A DNA stretch of 64,000 nt from the NCBI GenBank assembly GCA_900088475.1, contig FLMG01003914.1, positions 57,025-121,024 on the forward strand. Direction: 5' to 3'. The notes beneath the pieces are model-generated. The model saw only the letters and a program-made list of their open reading frames with translations. It was not told where the DNA came from and ran no database searches. Origin of the DNA: Hyphochytrium catenoides (lineage: Eukaryota; Sar; Hyphochytriomycetes; Hyphochytriales; Hyphochytriaceae). The stretch's first letter is position 1. Each line of letters opens with the position of its first letter. Below are positions 1 to 12,300 of the stretch, piece after piece. A program made the position numbers and the translations under genes.

Positions 1-1534
1 GGATGTCTGAACCAGGCACAGAAGGACGGACTCTGTAAGTCTCATCGCACCGCCCTAATCCGTGAAGCTTCTCGCGCTCTTTCTGCCACCGACGTCCTTC
101 CTCTGATGGACGGGAGCAAAAGGACTGCAGTTAGAGGTGAAACAGAAGAGAATGAGACATTGAAGGATAAAGTTCCAGAGCAGCAGGGAGAGACATTGTC
201 CACTGCGGCAGCCGGGAGTGAGGCACACGGAATATCGAAGCTTAAAGAAGAGAAAGCAAGCAGTGCAAAAGATAAAGACATGGAGGAACGAACGGGAGAC
301 AGACTATACATGGAGGAGGAGGGCGCCAGAGAGACAAGAGAACCGTGCTCAGTCCCTGGCTGCCTTCACCCTAGAAGCGATGGCAGTGAAGTCTGCATAA
401 GCCACCGTCTAAGAAGTGAGAAAAGAGCTAGAAGAGGCTGTGGTGCCCCTGGAGGCTGCGAGAAGCAAGCGAAGGTAAAGGGACTGTGCATGTCACATTT
501 TAAGCAGCAAAAGCGAGAGAAACGAGCGGCCCAGCGCCTCTCACGAAGCTCACAGCAAAAACTAGAAGCGACAGCAAACGCGAAAGAAGGCAGAGGAAAG
601 GACGAGAGTGAGGTCANNNNNNNNNNNNNNNNNNNNNNNNNNNNNNNNNNNNNNNNNNNNNNNNNNNNNNNGCGGCAAAAAGAAGATCAAGAAGTTTTGC
701 ACCGCTCCTGAAGGGTGCAATCGGCAAGTACACAGTCAAGGGCTGTGCCAGTCTCACAAGGCGGCATTGAAGAGACAAATAGTGCCTCCCACTAGACCGC
801 AACAATTAGGGTTTCCAATCCAGAGAAAGAGTGACACCGTAAGAGACGAGACCAAACAGAAGCGGAAGAGAGGGATATGCCGGGCTCCTGGCGGTTGTGG
901 GACATTCGCGAAAGTCAAGGGCTTTTGTCGGGCACATCACACCTTCTTCATCAAGACCCAAGGCTATCTTCCTGAGACTACATGGCCCGCAAAAGTAAAA
1001 GGAGAGAAGGAGATGGGTCAACCAGTTCAGAGGGTCCTACCGGAGAACAAGAAAGCGATGGCAGAACAACTGGCCTGCTCAGCTCCTGGCTGCTCTGGCC
1101 AAGCTCTAGCTTCTGGGACCCTCTGCGGGCCTCACAAGAGAGGGATCAAGAAGATCAAAAGGAAATGTCAGCATCATAACGGATGTGAGAAGCAAGCTCA
1201 AAGGCGAGGACTCTGCCTTCGGCACTTTAGAAGCTTCCAGGAAACGAGTGAGACCACTCGTCTGGGGACGGAGGAGCGTTGCTCCTTTTCCCTCTGTAAA
1301 GAAAGAGCAATGTTGGAAGGCCGCTGTTCAAGGCACAGTTCTGAACCCGTTGTGACGGCAAAGCCCAGTGAAGACAGCAGGTATAAAGCGACCTCAAGAG
1401 TTGGTTCATCTAGACCGCAGAAGACCGTGCAAGGTACCGCCGTTGAGCCAGGAACCGGCCACTCCTCTGGTTATGGTTCTGAAGACTCTGAATGGGAGAT
1501 CGTCGCTTTTGCCGCAAGACCAGCGAAGCGCTAA
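1..1534 (+). CDS. Multi-finger CX4-5C...CX2H protein, 3' part (5' end outside window)
   Basis: The frame is already open at base 1, so the gene starts upstream; it stops with TAA at 1532-1534. About eight copies of a short motif are visible, for example CGAPGGCEKQAKVKGLCMSH, CRAPGGCGTFAKVKGFCRAH and CSAPGCSGQALASGTLCGPH, following the pattern C-x4/5-C-x6/8-C-x2-H. This matches the small zinc-chelating finger often labelled WRKY19-like or plant-type GC-H finger, common in oomycetes, amoebae and some fungi. Linkers are rich in Lys, Arg and Glu. A nuclear or nucleic-acid-binding role is inferred. No intron is evident. An assembly gap (617-671) interrupts the gene: the frame upstream is 1 and downstream is 2, so the gap length is wrong or an intron lies within it. 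The C-terminal 60 residues lack fingers and are Ser/Thr-rich. Confidence 0.7.
617..671. other. Assembly gap (55 N) inside the finger-protein gene
   Basis: Run of 55 N. Coding potential continues on both sides in different frames, so the true length is not 55 nt, or splicing occurs here. Confidence 0.99.
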
Positions 1535-1754
1535 CAGGATCGCCCACACCGTCATCAATGTCTATCATAGGCCCCAAGGCTGGTAAGAGACCTTGTACGT
1601 GAAGTAGAGAACTAGCTCTCCTCTCTTTGTTCTCCATTGCGGCCAGGTCCTTCTTCGTCTCTTCTGCGATAGCGTTGATAGGAGGACTATGAAGGAGGGA
1701 AGAGACATCTTTGCAGGTTAAAGAGTAGGTTCACCTATTAGTCAACAGCGTAAT

Positions 1755-2907
1755 ATGGATAAGTCTAATGAAGCTTCGAAGAGGGCAATGGCATCTATAG
1801 GAAGGATTAGACGCAGATCTGTCCTGCAGAGACACAGGTCTTCACTCCGCTGTGCTATCCGGCAAGCAGCGGGAAAGATAAAGAAGCATAAAGTGGAAGA
1901 CAGGCAGTACCGATTGCTAGAGGAATCGCAGGCTCGGAGAATGGGTGGACTCAGCAAGGCAGGCAAAAAGAAAGACGAGCAAGTGGCTGTGTGTGACTAG
2001 CGGTAGTCTTCTCCCAGAGTTGGAGAAGAAGACGTGATTCCAGGGCCAACATCATACGGCTCACTGTGTGCTGTCATACCAACGATCACTGTGTCTGGTT
2101 GGCCTGTGTGTCTCAGGGGCAGTAGAGTGGGCTCATCCATGCCCTAGCAGATGTGGATTGTGACTCTCAGCTGCCCTGTAGCAGCGCACAGACAGCGACG
2201 GAGAAGAGGGCGGATCACGAGGGTGGAAGACTCGACTATGTGATCTCAGAGATATATCAGCAGCATCCCAAGGGAGCAGCTCTGAGAGTGCTAGACTGGA
2301 GGCAAAATCCTGGATGCTGCATGGGCACGCATAGCTGATGCAGTAGGTGTCCCCAGGAGACTGTTAGTGCTTGCGACGCCTCGTACGGCAAGCTTCGGAC
2401 CTGAAGACGGGAGACTAAGGACTGACACCCTAGTGTTTGCCAATCTAAGAAACAAGGTGCTAGCTATTGCTTCGGCTCTGCTGCACCATGATACTTCGCC
2501 TGAGGCCGCGGCGTCGAGTGTCTAGTATAGTTGCACGCTAATGACGACGGTAGGCAAACTTTCTAGTACCAGAGACCTGTCCGACTGCAGCCTCACCTTC
2601 ATCCTCTTTCGTTCCTCTGCTGCCATACCGTCCAGCTCCACGTCCAAGCTCTCAATTGATGAGCTCACTCCTCATCCCGAGCTCATGACGGCCGCTAACG
2701 GCGCTGGGTTCCCGCCAAAACTGCGAAATTGCGAAAGAATTGTTAGTCTTCCGCTACAGCAAGGGAAGAGATGCAGATGCCTTTGGAGACGGAGCAGGTT
2801 GGGTCTCCCCGCCGGCATTGGCCCTTGAGAACTCCGTCATTGAAGAAGATGAGACAGTCTGGAGTTTCATAGACGGAGTTGGCATAACCTGGGGCTTAGC
2901 ATTATAG
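1755..2907 (+). pseudogene. Cluster of short open frames, possible broken or unrecognised gene
   Basis: Several protein-like stretches occur in changing frames. One is an ATG-started basic peptide at 1755-2000. Another runs about 2153-2338 and contains RLDYVISEIYQQHPKGAAL. A 77-codon frame spans 2295-2525 and contains RLLVLATPRTASFGPEDG. A 73-codon frame spans 2689-2907 and contains SFIDGVGITWGLAL. I could not join them with credible GT-AG introns in phase. The sequence may be a decayed gene, or a real gene disrupted by assembly indels. No family is recognised. Bases 2908-3196 hold nothing I can support. Confidence 0.3.
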
Positions 2908-3196
2908 AGCATGCCTGTCAGTGACTGGCCTTAAAGCCAAACATCAAGGCTGTAGACGTGAAGGCCTATCATCGTTCAGACTACCTCGCTTCGGGAGCTC
3001 ATATGGTCATCTACTATGTAAGCACAACGAAGGTTTTTTGGCGGACTCCGACGACGTCAAAAGGGCGAGACTTAGAAAGAGGCATTTCTTATGAGCTGAG
3101 GAGCTATGCCTCTGCTTAGAGCCTTTCAAGGGCTAGACGGTGGACTCCTGGAAGCTTTGGAGAAGGCGACACCTCCTGTGACTACCGGTTAGCTAC

Positions 3197-5416
3197 TTGT
3201 TTGAACTGCAGTGCCATAGTGTCAACTCATTCCGATCTCCTCTGGGTTGTCTAGCTGAGCAGCTATTAACCAGAGACGCTCGCCAAATCCTCGGAGAGAT
3301 CAATGCCTATAAAGAAGCCTTGGCCGAGGGTAGCACCGCAGAAATAAGAACTCCTGCTTGTGCGAATCACATTCTCTACTCTATGGAGGACCTTCTATCC
3401 CTCATCGGGCAGGTGGCTGCACGCGTAGCGCCGGAGATGGTGACAGGGCTTGAGGTAGCTCTTCAAAGCGAAAGGCAAACGCTCTACATATCAACCGGTT
3501 CTATGAGGTAAATGTCCGATCGTAAAGTACGCGACTGATCAAACAGCACTTCCAAGCCGTCCTTACCTTCGTTTCTGCCTCTGACTGACTAGAGTGGACG
3601 AGCTGCTGGTTCGAGGCCTTGCTACGAAAGAGGTGACCGAGATCATTGGGCCCAGCCCCTCCGGAAAGACACAGGTGTGGACCAAACTAAAGCCGGAGGA
3701 GCTCTATACTGAGGGTACTATTTGTGTCCCTCTGTCTTGCTTCCCTTTGGATCCCTTTCTCCTTTCTCTAGCTCTGTGTTACGGCGGCTATTAATGCTGC
3801 TAGACAAGGGATGTCAGTCCTCTACCTTTGCGCTTCTCCTTTGGCGCTGAGCCGCAGAATGGTGGCCGTTGCAACGTCCAGGTATCCTCAGGTAGAGTGC
3901 ATAGCTGGCAGAGTGACCGCTAATTTCTACTTTAGATCAACTCCATGTCCGCATTTCTTCTCTTCTCTTGCACTGCTTTCTAATCCAGACGTCCAATGAA
4001 TGTCAGTAGATGCTAACACCCCGTATATGGCCAGGCAACAGAGACACAGCTCAAAGAAATTTTCTCTAGAATATCGCTGCAGCATGTTGGCTCAGTCTAT
4101 GACCTCATGGGAGTCCTAGAAAAGACTGAAACCTCCATTGCAAGGAGCGGTCAGCAGGTAATGGCCAGGCTCGGCGATAACAGCGTTGGCGGAAATGCCG
4201 TACTCTGATCTGCCTCCGTCGCCCCATCCGCTCGGACCTCTTCGCACCGTGTCCTTCCTTTCTCTGAGTTGGAACAATCAAATCGCTGCTTAGCACTTCA
4301 TACATTCTTTCCATGTGTCCTCCCCCTGAGGGCTAACGGCCTTTGCTGTTTACAGCCAGGCCAGGATGATGAATTTTTCGCATCTCTGCAGCTTCTCATT
4401 GTCGATCCTATTACCTTGCTATTGGTGGATCCGCTAAGTGGAGGCAGAGAGCATAAGACTTACGGTCAGTACACGGCAGGTCTTCTGGTCCCTTATAAAT
4501 TGACCTGTGTCTTTCTATGCTGACGTGGGATCGCCCTAAAGTTTCCTGGACTCCTATTCTCCCTCTTTGTCCACCTGGATTGCTTGCCTAGATCCCCTTC
4601 TGTGTGCGGTGACTGCGTAAGCAGAAGTAACGGGTGGTTGACTCATTGCTGTCATCCGCATAGGTAAAGGACTGATGCACAGTCTTGCGACTACCCTACG
4701 AAGACTGGCGGCTTTTTACTACATCGCAGTGCTTGTAAGAAGCTTTCCTTTCGTTCGTGCCCCTTCTTTCTTATGACATCAACCTCCCCTCTCATTGAAC
4801 CGCGCAGGTGACAAATAACACTGTTCTAGATAGAGAGATGAAAACTGTCAAACCCGCCCTAGGAAAAGGTTGGTCGCAGGTTGCTCACCTGCAGGTAGGG
4901 CCTCTCATAGCTTATGCCATAGGAGCTGAGTGATGATCAGCGGAGACTCCTTTTCATTATTTAAGGGCCCTCTTGTTCTCTTGTCAGCTCTTTTTACATA
5001 GCGACATCCACGGTGATCAGGGACAAGACAGACTGAGGTAATAGACAAAGTGAACTTCTTCCTGCTTTTTGCACTCGTTTAACGGGGTCCCGCAGCATTG
5101 ACCCACTGACTTCACTACCCATGGGAACAGAAGAGAGAGTAGCAGAACTTTTGAGGTCCAATCGGCAGGTAGGTCGGATCAGGCTTACTACCTAGCGCTG
5201 CGAGCGCTGAATGGATGGGGAGAAAGTGGCTATGTAGTGTAGAAAGTGGGAAGACTATTGTCAAGCTATGGAATAGGACAAAAGGGAATCTTTTACATTA
5301 TACCAAGAAGAAAACTAAAACGGGACTTCCCTTTCTGTCAGCGAGGTGAAAGGACAAAGGCCCCCTTTCGCATAGGCAAGTCAGGACTTCTGGACATCGA
5401 TGGGGAGGAGCGCTAG
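3197..5416 (+). CDS. RAD51D: RAD51D-like recombination ATPase
   Basis: RAD51 paralogue of the RecA/RadA family, expected to act in a BCDX2-like complex promoting RAD51 filaments in homologous recombination. Ten exons join in phase: 3197-3507, 3593-3674, 3772-3891, 4035-4157, 4356-4464, 4664-4734, 4808-4894, 4988-5037, 5096-5168, 5342-5416 (366 aa; human RAD51D is 328). The N-terminal domain is followed by LYISTGSMRVDELLVRGLAT, then the Walker A stretch EIIGPSPSGKTQ, a Walker B-like LQLLIVDP, the family segment VKPALGKGWSQV (human LKPALGRSWSFV), and a C-terminal SGLLDID. All ten junctions are GT-AG. The first ATG of the open frame was taken as start; an upstream exon cannot be excluded. The P-loop is unusual, with Ser-Pro where Gly or Pro-Gly-Ser is normal. 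XRCC3 or another paralogue is less likely given the segment order. Confidence 0.9.
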
Positions 5417-6341
5417 GAGAGAGGCTGGAATATAGGCTAGGAGGGGTCTAAGGTCACGATTGTCGAACATTATTCACATCTCCTATACTGAAGCAGCACA
5501 GTCTTGCTTTTACTGGCCCTATCATAGCCCTAGAATGACACCCAGGTTGACTCCTTCCTGACCTTGCTCCGTGCGTTGTCCGCTACTAGAGCCCATGTGT
5601 TCCCTGGAACATAACAAATGATCTTGGTGACTGGTGCAATATCACGCAGACATCTGCCAGCTTCTCTAAGCGAAGGGAAGGCCCCAGACACCTTGACTAC
5701 CATGCGTGGTAAGAGGCTATATCCAGAGATCGAAGAAGGCGCGTGCGCTGAACGCGCCGTCAGGATCTGCTTTGTTTCTCTTCAGCATTTGCCTCCCAAA
5801 GATCCGTTACAGAGCCCCTAAGATCTGCTACTGATTATCACACGGACTGATAATCAAATTGACCTCTGTCAGAACCCTTTCCTATGGGCGGAATATGATT
5901 GAGTAGCTATTGTCCTTCTCAAGTGTCATTCCCGCTGTCATGCGGTTTATTATTGGGGCAGCGTAGGTCAGGTCTGAAAGCTGATGGATCGATCGTGACC
6001 TTGGGCTGTCTGACCGCCGCAGCTCTGACAACAGACATGAGCGCCTTCGAAGTCTGAAGACTCAGACAGAGAGCCTTTGAGGCCTAACCGAGCAAAACGA
6101 CAGAGACGTAGACAGAGAGTGAGGGTGATGAAGGTAGAGAGACGATGAGACGATAAGGAGACACAGAGAGAAAGGCAGAGCAAAGTTGTTCGCATCCATT
6201 CTGGGGTTTGTCTTCGTCGACGCCAGGAACGTCTCGAAAAGTAATTTTATACTGAGTCTTCTGCTCTGGAAGCGCTGCCTGCACAAGCGCCTATGAAATA
6301 GACTGAGCATAGCAATAAGTGAAGATAAGCCTGAGGTCGGG
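5417..6341. other. Spacer between RAD51D and the E1 dehydrogenase
   Basis: Only short, low-complexity open frames on both strands; no exon or RNA gene that I can support. It should contain the RAD51D 3' end and the dehydrogenase promoter. Confidence 0.5.
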
Positions 6342-9300
6342 ATGTGGAGACGAGTGTCTGTTCGGGCCGTTGGCGAGGCGCGTGGAAGGTCGCGACGTCA
6401 GGCGGTGCACCTCTTTCGGCCAATCGTCGTCCTCCCGAGCATAAAAAGGAAAAGAGACAAAGAGTACCCTGCAGTGCAGCTTATAAGTGGCTTCAGCACG
6501 CTGGGTGAGGTGAATGCCGAAGGCAGCTATGGACTCCCGTACGGCGGGCTTAGTGACGAAGAGAGGCTGCGGCTTCAGGAGGAGGAGAGGCGAGTTATGT
6601 TGCTGATTCGCGCGTTCAAGCAGGTATTATGAGGCTAAAGAACACGGGAAAAGAACGGAGAGTGGAGATAATAGGAGGACAAGGGCTGTATGGCTTTCTC
6701 TTCAAGGAAGCTTTCAGTTGAGGAGAAAGCTAGCTAAGCACTCGCACAAGGGAGGCAGAGAGCGACAGGAGACAGAAAAAGAAGAGGCAGATGGAGGGAG
6801 AGACTCTCCTGAAAGATCAATAAGGCTAGAGGGGTGGGAGACGCATTTATGGCGGGGGCCAGCTTAAGGTCAGTCCAAGATGTTCTAACTTTTTGCCGCA
6901 GCATGGCCATCTCGTGGCTGATTTGGATCCGCTCCGTATCCGTAAGTACGATAAAGAGTAGTAGAGGAGAGGATGCAAAGCTTGGAGACAGGAAAGAGAA
7001 GCACGCCCGCCACGTAGTCAGAAGGGCGGGGCGGTTGTCCAGTTTCAGCAGGAAGGGGAGGCGAGGAAATGGAACAATCTCTGCTGTTAGTTATGGTTTC
7101 TCTTTCCTTCTCTTTCCTTTCGCGTTCAACAGTTCACTTTTCTTATCGTTCTCAACCTCTGTGGCGCTACAACCCTGTTGACGGACTTCCACAGACGAGA
7201 TTGCACCGCGTTTGCACCAGTGGCGGACTGGGGAGAGATGGCTCCAAAACCCAGAGATAGATAGCATTCCGTTGAGAGCGTTCACGCAGGCGAACCGCAT
7301 AGACCCTCGAGTTCACGGTAAGATCATAGCACCGTTGCTGTACTTCTCCCGCCTTTCTATCATCAAGGCTTCGGCTCTTCCTGAAGCCCAGTTGTAGGTG
7401 TTTGCCTCTTAGGAGGATAGGTATCTTCTCCCTCTCTCTCCCTCTTTCCCCCTCTCTCGTGCTTTCCTTTCTGGTGCTCTTTCTTTGTGTGTGTCTCTCT
7501 CCATACACTTCATCCGGCGTAAGGGAGTCAGCACCACCCCTACCTCTCGCCGTCCTTCCCTCCCCGTTCCCCTCCTGAGCCAGCTGCTTGTAAGACAACT
7601 GATCCTCCCTTCAGGATTCACGACTGCAGATTTGAAGAAGAGCTTTTTTATTGGGGACGACCTTCGGATTGGGCCGGTAGCCACCTTAGAGAATGTAGGT
7701 TGATTATATCTACAAATAGAAGCGCTGAAAGTGAAAAATGGGAGGTGTCAGCTCTCACTGGGTCACACCGAGGAAACTTAGGCTACGAAGGACGAAAGGC
7801 TTGTGGTTATAGGCACCCCGACTGGCTACTAAAGCTAAGAGTGAACACCAGTTTGGCAATGCCTTACTTCTGCCGCTCTGACATCTCTCCCCACTCTAAT
7901 TCTTCTTTCCGGTCCGTCCAAGATTCTGGAAGAGCTGCAGCATATGTTTTGCGGAAAGATTGGGCTGGAATATCACCACTTGGCAGACCAAGAGCGAGAG
8001 TCTTTCGTTCAGGAGCTGCTCCAAAGGGCTACGGTAGGATTGAATGAGTGTATCGACGAGGCCGGAGCACAGCATCACAGAGGAAAAGATTATCTAGGGG
8101 AGGAAGTGCAGATGGACGACTAGAAAGGACCAAGGAGGTATTACCGATAGTATCCTGGCGCTCAGTCTACTTTCTCCTCAACTCCTGACAGGAAGCTCAG
8201 TTATCGGCTGAGGAGAAGCGGGATGTCTATCGTTCTCTCATTAGGGCAGAGATGTTTGAGAGATACCTGGGAAGACGGTAAGCAGCGTAATCGATCTCCT
8301 TCACCATATATATCGTCAGTTCGTCTGCTTACTTGTGGGCTCGTACGTCTTCTAGCTACTCAGGTGCCAAGCGCTTCTCCCTGGAGGGAGCCGAAGCACT
8401 AATCCCAGGGCTTGTCCATGCGCTGCGCCACGCTTCTGCATTGGGAGTCGACGCTGTCCACATCGGCATGGCTCATAGAGGTCAGCACGAGATCCTCCAT
8501 GTGCTTTGAAGGCTTATGCGCGATAGAGAGACAGATTGGGAGAGCAAGATTAGAGAGGGACGGTAGCCCACACTTATATCGTTGCCCCGTTGCAGGCCGT
8601 CTAAACGTGCTGGCCAATGTCCTGGAGAAACGACTCGCCCTAATAATGAGCCAATTCCAAGCTTACCTTCCGGACTCACCAGATTATCCCAACAACTCGG
8701 ATGACGTGCGCTATCACCTCGGCACCACTGTGCGGAAGTTTATGGAGAACACCAACAGAGTTATGGAGGTGACGGACAGTTTCTAGCCTTCAGTAGGTTC
8801 TGTTTTAGTCTCTTTTTTTATACGGCCAAAGCTCTTCGTGAGAAGAGGTTGAGTTTAGCATACCTGACTCCTTGTCTGCCCTTGGCTTTCATAGAACTAT
8901 TTATGTTTGGCTTCTCTCCATCGCAGCGTTGACTTCGGTCTGGTGGTGCCTCCTTCTGGAGGAAAGGTTGCTTTGGTACAACTCACTCTCTTTTCTCTTT
9001 TCGGACAGATCTGTCTCGCCTCTAATCCTTCACATCTGGAAGCGGTGAACTCGGTGGTCCTGGGACAAGTTCGGGCAGCGCAGTTCAAAAGAGGTATCTC
9101 TTACCGCCTGAGTAAAATCAATCCGTCACGACGACTCTTCACACTCCTCTTCCCGCCTCGCTGATCTTCAACTCACCTTTTGTCTTGCCTCTCTTTTCGA
9201 TCTGTTGCGCGCAGGCAATGAGCGCACAGTGATGCCTCTACTTCTGCATGGTGATGCCGCGATGTATCAAGGATCAGTAAGGTGAGATTTGGAAGGTGAA

Positions 9301-12300
9301 CCGTCAATCAACTAGTAGGGAGAAAGAGAGTTCATAGCCGTTGCCAGCCAAAGATGGTAGGCGGCAAAGAGAAGAAGCCGAGCAAGACGCCTCCTGCAGA
9401 GAGAGATAGCGGCGTAACCCAACAACTTCGGTTAGTGGGTGAGAATAAGGACAGAATTTTCGACACCGCTCTTATAGGCGAGGAAGCTAATAAGACCAAA
9501 CGCTTCTTTGCTCCCTCTAGAGAGGCATTTGGCCTTGAGACTCTGAAAGACTATCGCGTAGGTGGCACTGTCCATGTGATCATTAATAACCAGATCGGCT
9601 TCACGACCCTACCGAAAAACGCGGACTCTGCGGTCTACTGCAGGTCACTCTCACTCTATCTCACTTTTCGTTTTGCGATCTACCATCGTACTGTTGATCT
9701 GCTTCACAAATTCTGGTCGAAGACCACAGCTATCTCTATGTTCAAACTTCTCCCAGCTCTTGGGCCAAATAGTTACGTCTTTCCTTCCTCTCCACGGGCT
9801 ATTACCCAGCTTGATAGTTCATATAGCGTTCCGGAGTTTGGCCTGGAACAGTTTGCTCTCCTCTCTCCTGTTCGTACTGGTTCTTGAGAAACCCCTTTAA
9901 CTCCTTGTCTTGCTCGCTTCTCACAGTGATGTAGCAAAGATCACCCAATGCCCCGTGTTCCATGTGAACGGAGATGATCCCCGGGCGGTGATAGAGGTGC
10001 TGAAAGGAGCGGTGGAGTATCGCCAGAAGTTCAATAGAGACGTTGTCGTTGACCTCATTTGTTACCGAAGACATGGTCACAACGAGCAGGTCCTCCTTCT
10101 TGGTTCCGATAACTCCTTTAGTCTCCGTTCCAATCCGCTGCTCCTGTCATGGCTTCTATGCGAATATGCTTTCTTCCCACTCTCCCTTTCCCTGGTCTCC
10201 TCTCCCGGCTTACTTCCTGTTGGCTCCTTCATTTCTACAGGATTCTCCAGAGATTACGGCCCCTAAGATGTACTACCTTATCCGCCAGCACCCAACTCTA
10301 CCGACTCTGTTTGGGAGACAGCTGGAGAAGGAGGGGGTCATGACGAAGGAGGAGAGAGACCGTGTCGCTAAGGAGTTCAAGGCTGAGCTGCAGTAAGCAC
10401 TAGCATGAACCCAAACATTCGCTCTCAAGATCTTGATGCTCCTAAAGTTCTTGCCTCTAATTGGTTTGTCTTTGTTAAATTTGGATGATGGGCCATGTCG
10501 CAAAGTATACTTTGGCTCCGTCCGTCACTTATCTCCACTTCGCATCGTTCTAAGATTTACCTAGAACAGTAGCTAGTTTCGGAAGGTACTCTGCATATGC
10601 TCTCCCTTACTTCTGTTCCTCTCTTTTTCCCCTTGCTCTCATGTATATGTCCATTAGGAGCGAGCATGATTACTCTACGGTAAACCCTACAGGCTGGGAC
10701 ACCCCAGCTGACAGACCCTGGGATGTGGCTAATCCATCAGATTCAGCTATGAGGTACATTTAATGCCTAGGGCATCCGTCTTGTCCTCGAAGCACTCCCT
10801 CTGCTCTCTCTATCCTAAACTGTCCCAAACTCTGTTGCTGATGCCATGACAATTGGCTGGCATTTGAGGTATATGTGCTATATGTATACCCCTCGATAAT
10901 ATTTCAGAAGTACAAAGCTGTCCCTCTTCCATTCTATTGTCGGCTGTGCTAGATTGGACAGTGTCTCCATTGTCTCATTTACTATGATCGCTGTGATTTG
11001 CCCTCTACTGCCAACCATCCCTACACAGCGCGTTAACTCATCCTATGCCGTCCCCTGCATCATTCCTTAACAATTTTTGGCAAATGCAGATGGTATCCAG
11101 AGACATTAGCTGACGAAGAAAGCGAAGGAGAAGACGAAGAAGAGGAGAAGAGCGAGGTGAAAGTCTTGGGAGGGGAGCAGAGGGTTGTCACAGGTGTCAC
11201 AAAGAGGACACTGGAGAAGCTGGGACGGCTAATCTTTGCCATGGCTCCAGAAATGAATCTTCACCCTAAGGTCGCACTTGCCTATCTCCTCGATGTTCGA
11301 AGGTGTTCCCTTTCGCAATTGGTGTTGCCTCTTCCGCCGCTTTGCCTATCTGTCTTCCTCTTTTGGGGCCTTAAGTGATCTTGCGCAGGTAGAGGCGATC
11401 ATGAATAATCGGTTAAGAGCCGTAGACGTGGGCACTAAGATGGACTGGGGCACTGCAGAAGCACTTTGTTGGGCATCTCTCCTGTTAGAAGGTAAGGATT
11501 AGAAAGTGCCTCCTTGAAAAGAAATGGGGGAGAAAGAAGGAGGGAGACGCAGCTGGATGACCAAAAGAAATAAGGAACAAATGCTAGAAGGTCTAGAATG
11601 GTTCTCCTGATGCTATACTTTTGGTAGGCGTTGATGTCAGGATCAGTGGTCAAGACTGTGAGAGAGGAACCTTTAACCAGGTAAGCAGTTTGCGGCTGGT
11701 TGGGATGAAAAAAGAGACCTGTGACTCTCCATTCATCTCTATGACTCATCACCTCTTTCGTGCTTCTTCTTCCACTTCCTATTTGCTCTGTAGCGCCACG
11801 CTGTTTTGTACAGCCAGTATACCGACAGTGAGGGTCTAAATGCCCCTCCCCGGGAATTGATGCCACTCAGTCTCATCTCCAATGAGAATCATGACGAAGA
11901 TGTAGAGAGAACCTTTGGGTAAGCAGGAACATGTAGAATAGAAGTCGGTAAAGAGAGACAGGGAAAGTAAATGAGAGGAGGCTCCGGCCATAAGAGAGAC
12001 GGAGATCGTGGAAGTGGGAGGAAGACGTAGTGATCACGCATTATGACGTTTTCTTGAAGAAGATAGGGGACTCTGCAAAGTGATAAAATGCGTGCCTTTC
12101 CTCCTATCAGTCATAGTCTCCGTCCGGTCTAGTCTGGCCTTGCATAAACTCATTCTTCCTTCTTTGCTAGGGTGCCGGCTGACCGGCGGGGCCGCGTCTC
12201 CATCTGCAACAGTCCACTTAGTGAGGAAGCTGTCCTTGCCTTTGAGTACGGCTACAGCTCCAGGAGGTAAACCCTCATGCGCCTCGGTCAAACTATCCCT

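Noticed and set aside
9354-9520. In-frame N-terminal extension before the EAFGLETL exon of the E1 gene
   Set aside because: Homologues show no insert here, and a CTCTAG acceptor at 9520 in the right phase removes it.
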